Positions 61,604-64,000 of a stretch of DNA of 64,000 nucleotides are shown piece by piece (positions within the stretch are counted from its first letter, which is position 1; each line of letters begins with the position of its first letter). The notes under the pieces were generated by a model. That model searched no databases, was not told the origin of the DNA, and saw nothing but the letters and a program-made list of their open reading frames with translations. Made by a program: the position numbers and the translations under genes. This DNA comes from Ceratopteris richardii (taxonomy: Eukaryota > Streptophyta > Polypodiopsida > Polypodiales > Pteridaceae): NCBI GenBank assembly GCA_020310875.1, contig CM035412.1:135694868-135758867 (forward strand), given 5' to 3'.

Positions 61604-61872
61604 TCTTAAGCCTTTTTATTGCCGCACGCTGCCGCTGAGAGCCACGCGAGCGTCCACCACTCTAAGACACACAGAGATATCGTGTTCTATCCTCCCAGCC
61701 GCCGAGCTTCTCCCTTACTCTTACAAGATAAGTGAGACAATAAATACTCACATGAGAGTTCTAATAGGCTCTCTTCTCAAGTCCTCTACCAAGTGAGGTA
61801 AGATGCCTCAAATGATGCCATGGCCCATATGTGCCATCTCACTATCTAAAGTTATGCATCCATGATGTGACA
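61604..61872 (-). repeat. 5' LTR of copy A
   Basis: 269 bp, the same ends as 56058-56326. It is followed on the plus strand by the target duplication CAAAC. Confidence 0.95.
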
Positions 61873-62028
61873 CAAACACATTAATGTAATTCCTCCATGA
61901 ACATTTCCATGCATGTTTTTTTAACATGGAACATGTTTATTTTCATTCAGTGATGGAACATGTGACTGGCCATCCATGTTTATTTTACTTTGTCAACTGA
62001 GGTCAGTTGCTTTTTCAACTGAGGGGCA
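61873..62028 (+). other. Gypsy 3' region resumed, with polypurine tract
   Basis: Continuation of the Gypsy after the insertion. It ends in CAACTGAGGGGCA, a purine tract directly before the LTR at 62029. There are repeated ACATGG and CATGTTT words and no coding sequence. Confidence 0.6.
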
Positions 62029-62409
62029 TGTTATAACTTATGGAATATGTTAAATAATGCACTGTTGGAATGTTAATTTATTAATGTATTAATGTCTTTT
62101 TGGTGTTTTTGATATAGCCGCTCAAGGTTCGTGAGGTGTGAAAGCGTGAAAGGGCAGAAATCAATAATCCAACTTTAGGGTGGACATCAATAAATCCAAT
62201 TTATAATTTAGTTTGTAAATAAATCCACGTATAAGGTTCTATTGTTAGAAATAATTAAAAAAATAGTGGTTAGAATAAGGGTCATTGTAGACCGTAGTTT
62301 CTAATATTAAAAGAAAGGCTTTCTACGAAAGTCACCAACTTTTAGTTTCACGCATGCTTTTCAACGCCGCTCTCATGTAACCACTCTTTTTGATGTAATA
62401 AAAAATTCC

Positions 62410-62417
62410 TATAAATA
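62410..62417 (+). promoter_or_regulatory. TATA box in the Gypsy LTR
   Basis: TATAAATA. Transcription would be expected about 25-35 bases downstream, inside the hairpin at 62418-62452. Confidence 0.6.
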
Positions 62418-62452
62418 CATGCACTCTGTGGACTGTCGAAACAGAGTGCATG
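62418..62452. repeat. 12-bp perfect hairpin at the predicted LTR start site
   Basis: Arms CATGCACTCTGT (62418-62429) and ACAGAGTGCATG (62441-62452) with an 11-base loop. It begins one base after the TATA box. Confidence 0.85.
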
Positions 62453-62577
62453 GGGGGAGATTGCACCCAATACTGCGTTCGGTCTCATCTCTTGGCATCT
62501 CTATTTTTCAGTGTGTTTTCTGCGTTTGCAACCTCTGTGTGCATGTGAGCAAGATCCTAATAACAGATGCACTTGTT

Positions 62578-63076
62578 GATGAGAGAACTGATATAGAGAG
62601 GTAAAAACTATGCCTAAATGGCTAGTGCAAACTTTGCAAAATAGCAAATTAGATGCACCTCTATTATATCATACTCATTCAAGCTCTCATAGTGTTTCTT
62701 TTGCATCAGATTGCCATGCTATGGCTGCCTCTAGTCTCTATGATGAGAATGATCCTATTTTTTTTTATGAAGCACAAAATTCTGAAAATTGGATGGCCAC
62801 TATGCAATAAGAATATGACGCTATTATGAAAAATGGTACATGGTCTTTATGTCACTTGCCTCCCAGCAAGAAGGCCATTGGCACTAAGTGGGTATACAAG
62901 TTGAAGCATAAGCCTGATGGAACAGTTGGTAGGTATAAGGCTAGGCTCATTGCAAAGGGTTATACTCAAGAAAGAGGCATTGAATTTGATGAAACATTTG
63001 CTCCTACATGCCGAATGACTACTATTTGTAGCATCTATGCACTTGTAGCTCATCATGGTTGGAATGTGTTGACGAC
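62578..63076 (+). pseudogene. Copia RT N-terminal fragment
   Basis: PKWLVQTLQNSKLDAPLLYH, then a TAA at about 62808, then EYDAIMKNGTWSLCHLPPSK and KWVYKLKHKPDGTVGRYKAR and FDETFAPTCRMTTI. This is the linker and first third of Copia RT. It ends abruptly at about 63070 before the VKNAFL segment, where another LTR begins. The family differs from the 3.7-kb element. Confidence 0.85.
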
Positions 63077-63077
63077 A

Positions 63078-63482
63078 TGATCGCTCCTACTTCATCTATA
63101 TTTGTATCTGCATGAGTGCATCTCCATTTTGTATCCAGGAGGCACTCCATTTCTAGTCTATTTCCATTTTATATTGTATTTCCTTTGTATTTGGGTACCT
63201 TGCCATGTGCTTCTACCAGTTGTATTCATTCTCCTTTCCGGAGACTTATCCCACATATGATGTACTTTTGAGAGCCCCTCCCAAATCTATATAAGGAGGG
63301 CCTCTCCCCTCATTTGTACTTGGTTAGAAGCTTAAGGAGCCTACTCCATGCTCTTGGCAAGCTCATTTCTAATCCGCATGAGTTTACCCATTTCATGGTC
63401 TACTCATTTTGTGTCTCACACATTCTTTGTTTTGTGAGAGTACTTTACTTTTCATTTTGCTTCTGCGTGCATACTCTCTACA
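63078..63482 (+). repeat. 5' LTR of a further LTR element
   Basis: About 405 bp, from TGATCGCTCC to CTCTCTACA. TATATAAG lies at 63288-63295, and a primer site follows. It could also start at TG 63070; no second LTR is visible to decide. Confidence 0.65.
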
Positions 63483-63494
63483 TGGTATTAGAGC
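63483..63494 (+). promoter_or_regulatory. Primer binding site (one mismatch)
   Basis: TGGTATTAGAGC directly after the LTR. It differs from the usual tRNA-Met site by C to T at position 7, a variant common in plant Copia elements. Confidence 0.8.
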
Positions 63495-64000
63495 TTTAGG
63501 TGGAGGTCTTGGTGGTGCGTTTGGGAGTCGTTTTGGTGGTGGTGGTGCTTGAGTATTGGTGGCTTTGCTTTGTCCTCATTGAGAGAAGCACTTGCCATCA
63601 GTTTTGTGCTCTTTGGGGCCTCATCTTGCCCATTTGCCCACCCTCTTACCCTTCTCCCTCCTTACTTTGTACCCCCTTTCCCCATTTTCCCTCCCTCCCA
63701 CCCTCATTGTGGTCTATTACTTTGCAACCACTACATTTTAAAGTGCTTATCACCACTTTGACATTATTTTATTTCATTGTTTTATTCCAGTAATGTGCAC
63801 AGAGTTGATGCTTAATGTCAAATTTTAAAGTGTTTTAAACATTGTTGTGCACTCCTTTGTGACCTTTGGAACTCGGTGATGTCTAATATAGTGTTGTACT
63901 CCATCATAACTTTGGGAGTCATCCTTTGTCAGCACACCAATCGTGAATTGCTAAGCCGTGAACAATCTCTGTAGCATTGTACTACAACGCTACGATAGCA
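63495..64000 (+). other. Interior of the last LTR element, non-coding so far
   Basis: Begins with a GGTGGTGGTGGT-type run, then pyrimidine-rich sequence. No gag is recognisable before the window ends. Confidence 0.4.

Larger units (their letters stand above)
56058..61872 (-). mobile_element. Complete LTR element without coding capacity, copy A
   Basis: A 5815-bp minus-strand element with 269-bp LTRs at both ends, target duplication CAAAC (56053-56057 and 61873-61877), a tRNA-Met primer site and a purine tract. No gag, protease, integrase or RT is visible. The longest frame is 131 codons (59331-59726, minus) and resembles nothing. This fits the LARD-like class of non-autonomous LTR elements, which must borrow enzymes. 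The LTRs differ at four positions by eye, so insertion is recent. It interrupts the Gypsy pol-to-LTR region. A diverged partial copy is at 27053-30222. Confidence 0.9.
62029..62577 (+). repeat. 3' LTR of the broken Gypsy
   Basis: Starts TGTTATAACTTATGG after the purine tract. It holds a TATA box (62410-62417) and a hairpin and ends about AACAGATGCA. The right end is approximate, because no 5' LTR is in the window for comparison. Confidence 0.65.

Overview
This is an AT-rich, intron- and repeat-laden stretch of a plant nuclear genome. The evidence is several Ty1/copia and Ty3/gypsy lineages primed by initiator tRNA-Met (primer site TGGTATCAGAGC), an L1-type LINE tail, very long CT, CCCT and TA microsatellites, and almost no intact host genes. 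The family mix and layered insertions suggest a large repeat-rich genome such as a gymnosperm. That placement is inference, because nothing in the window identifies the species.

Layout. 0-17 kb: a decayed repeat-borne protein (2-1070), then an old minus-strand Gypsy split by one complete Copia element (3720-10528, two LTRs, 5-bp target duplication ATATT), then a LINE 3' end and a second Gypsy remnant. 17-23 kb: a minus-strand Copia remnant and AT-rich sequence. 23.8-32.6 kb: a second subfamily of the same Copia, broken into a plus-strand LTR-gag piece and a minus-strand protease-integrase-RT piece. Between the pieces lies a truncated copy of a non-coding LTR element. 32.8-33.5 kb: a roughly 700-bp homopyrimidine tract. 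35-42 kb: Copia remnants and a pair of dispersed repeats carrying a tRNA-like module.

43-52 kb is the least transposon-like part. It holds the last exon of an unrecognised acidic or basic protein (44225-44960, minus), a cluster of tandem duplications, and what looks like a split leader with three tandem copies of one exon-like unit. These precede a broken zinc-finger, transposase-like ORF. 52.5-64 kb: a Copia integrase fragment, a Gypsy with its integrase deleted, and a young LTR element without coding capacity inserted in that Gypsy (56058-61872, TSD CAAAC, LTRs differing at four seen positions). The Gypsy 3' LTR, a Copia RT fragment and the 5' end of one more LTR element follow.

Most reading frames here are dead. 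The longest intact protein is the RT-RNase H half of the first Copia (531 codons). The elements interact mainly by nesting, which gives a relative order: old Gypsy, then Copia in it; broken Gypsy, then the non-coding LTR element in it.
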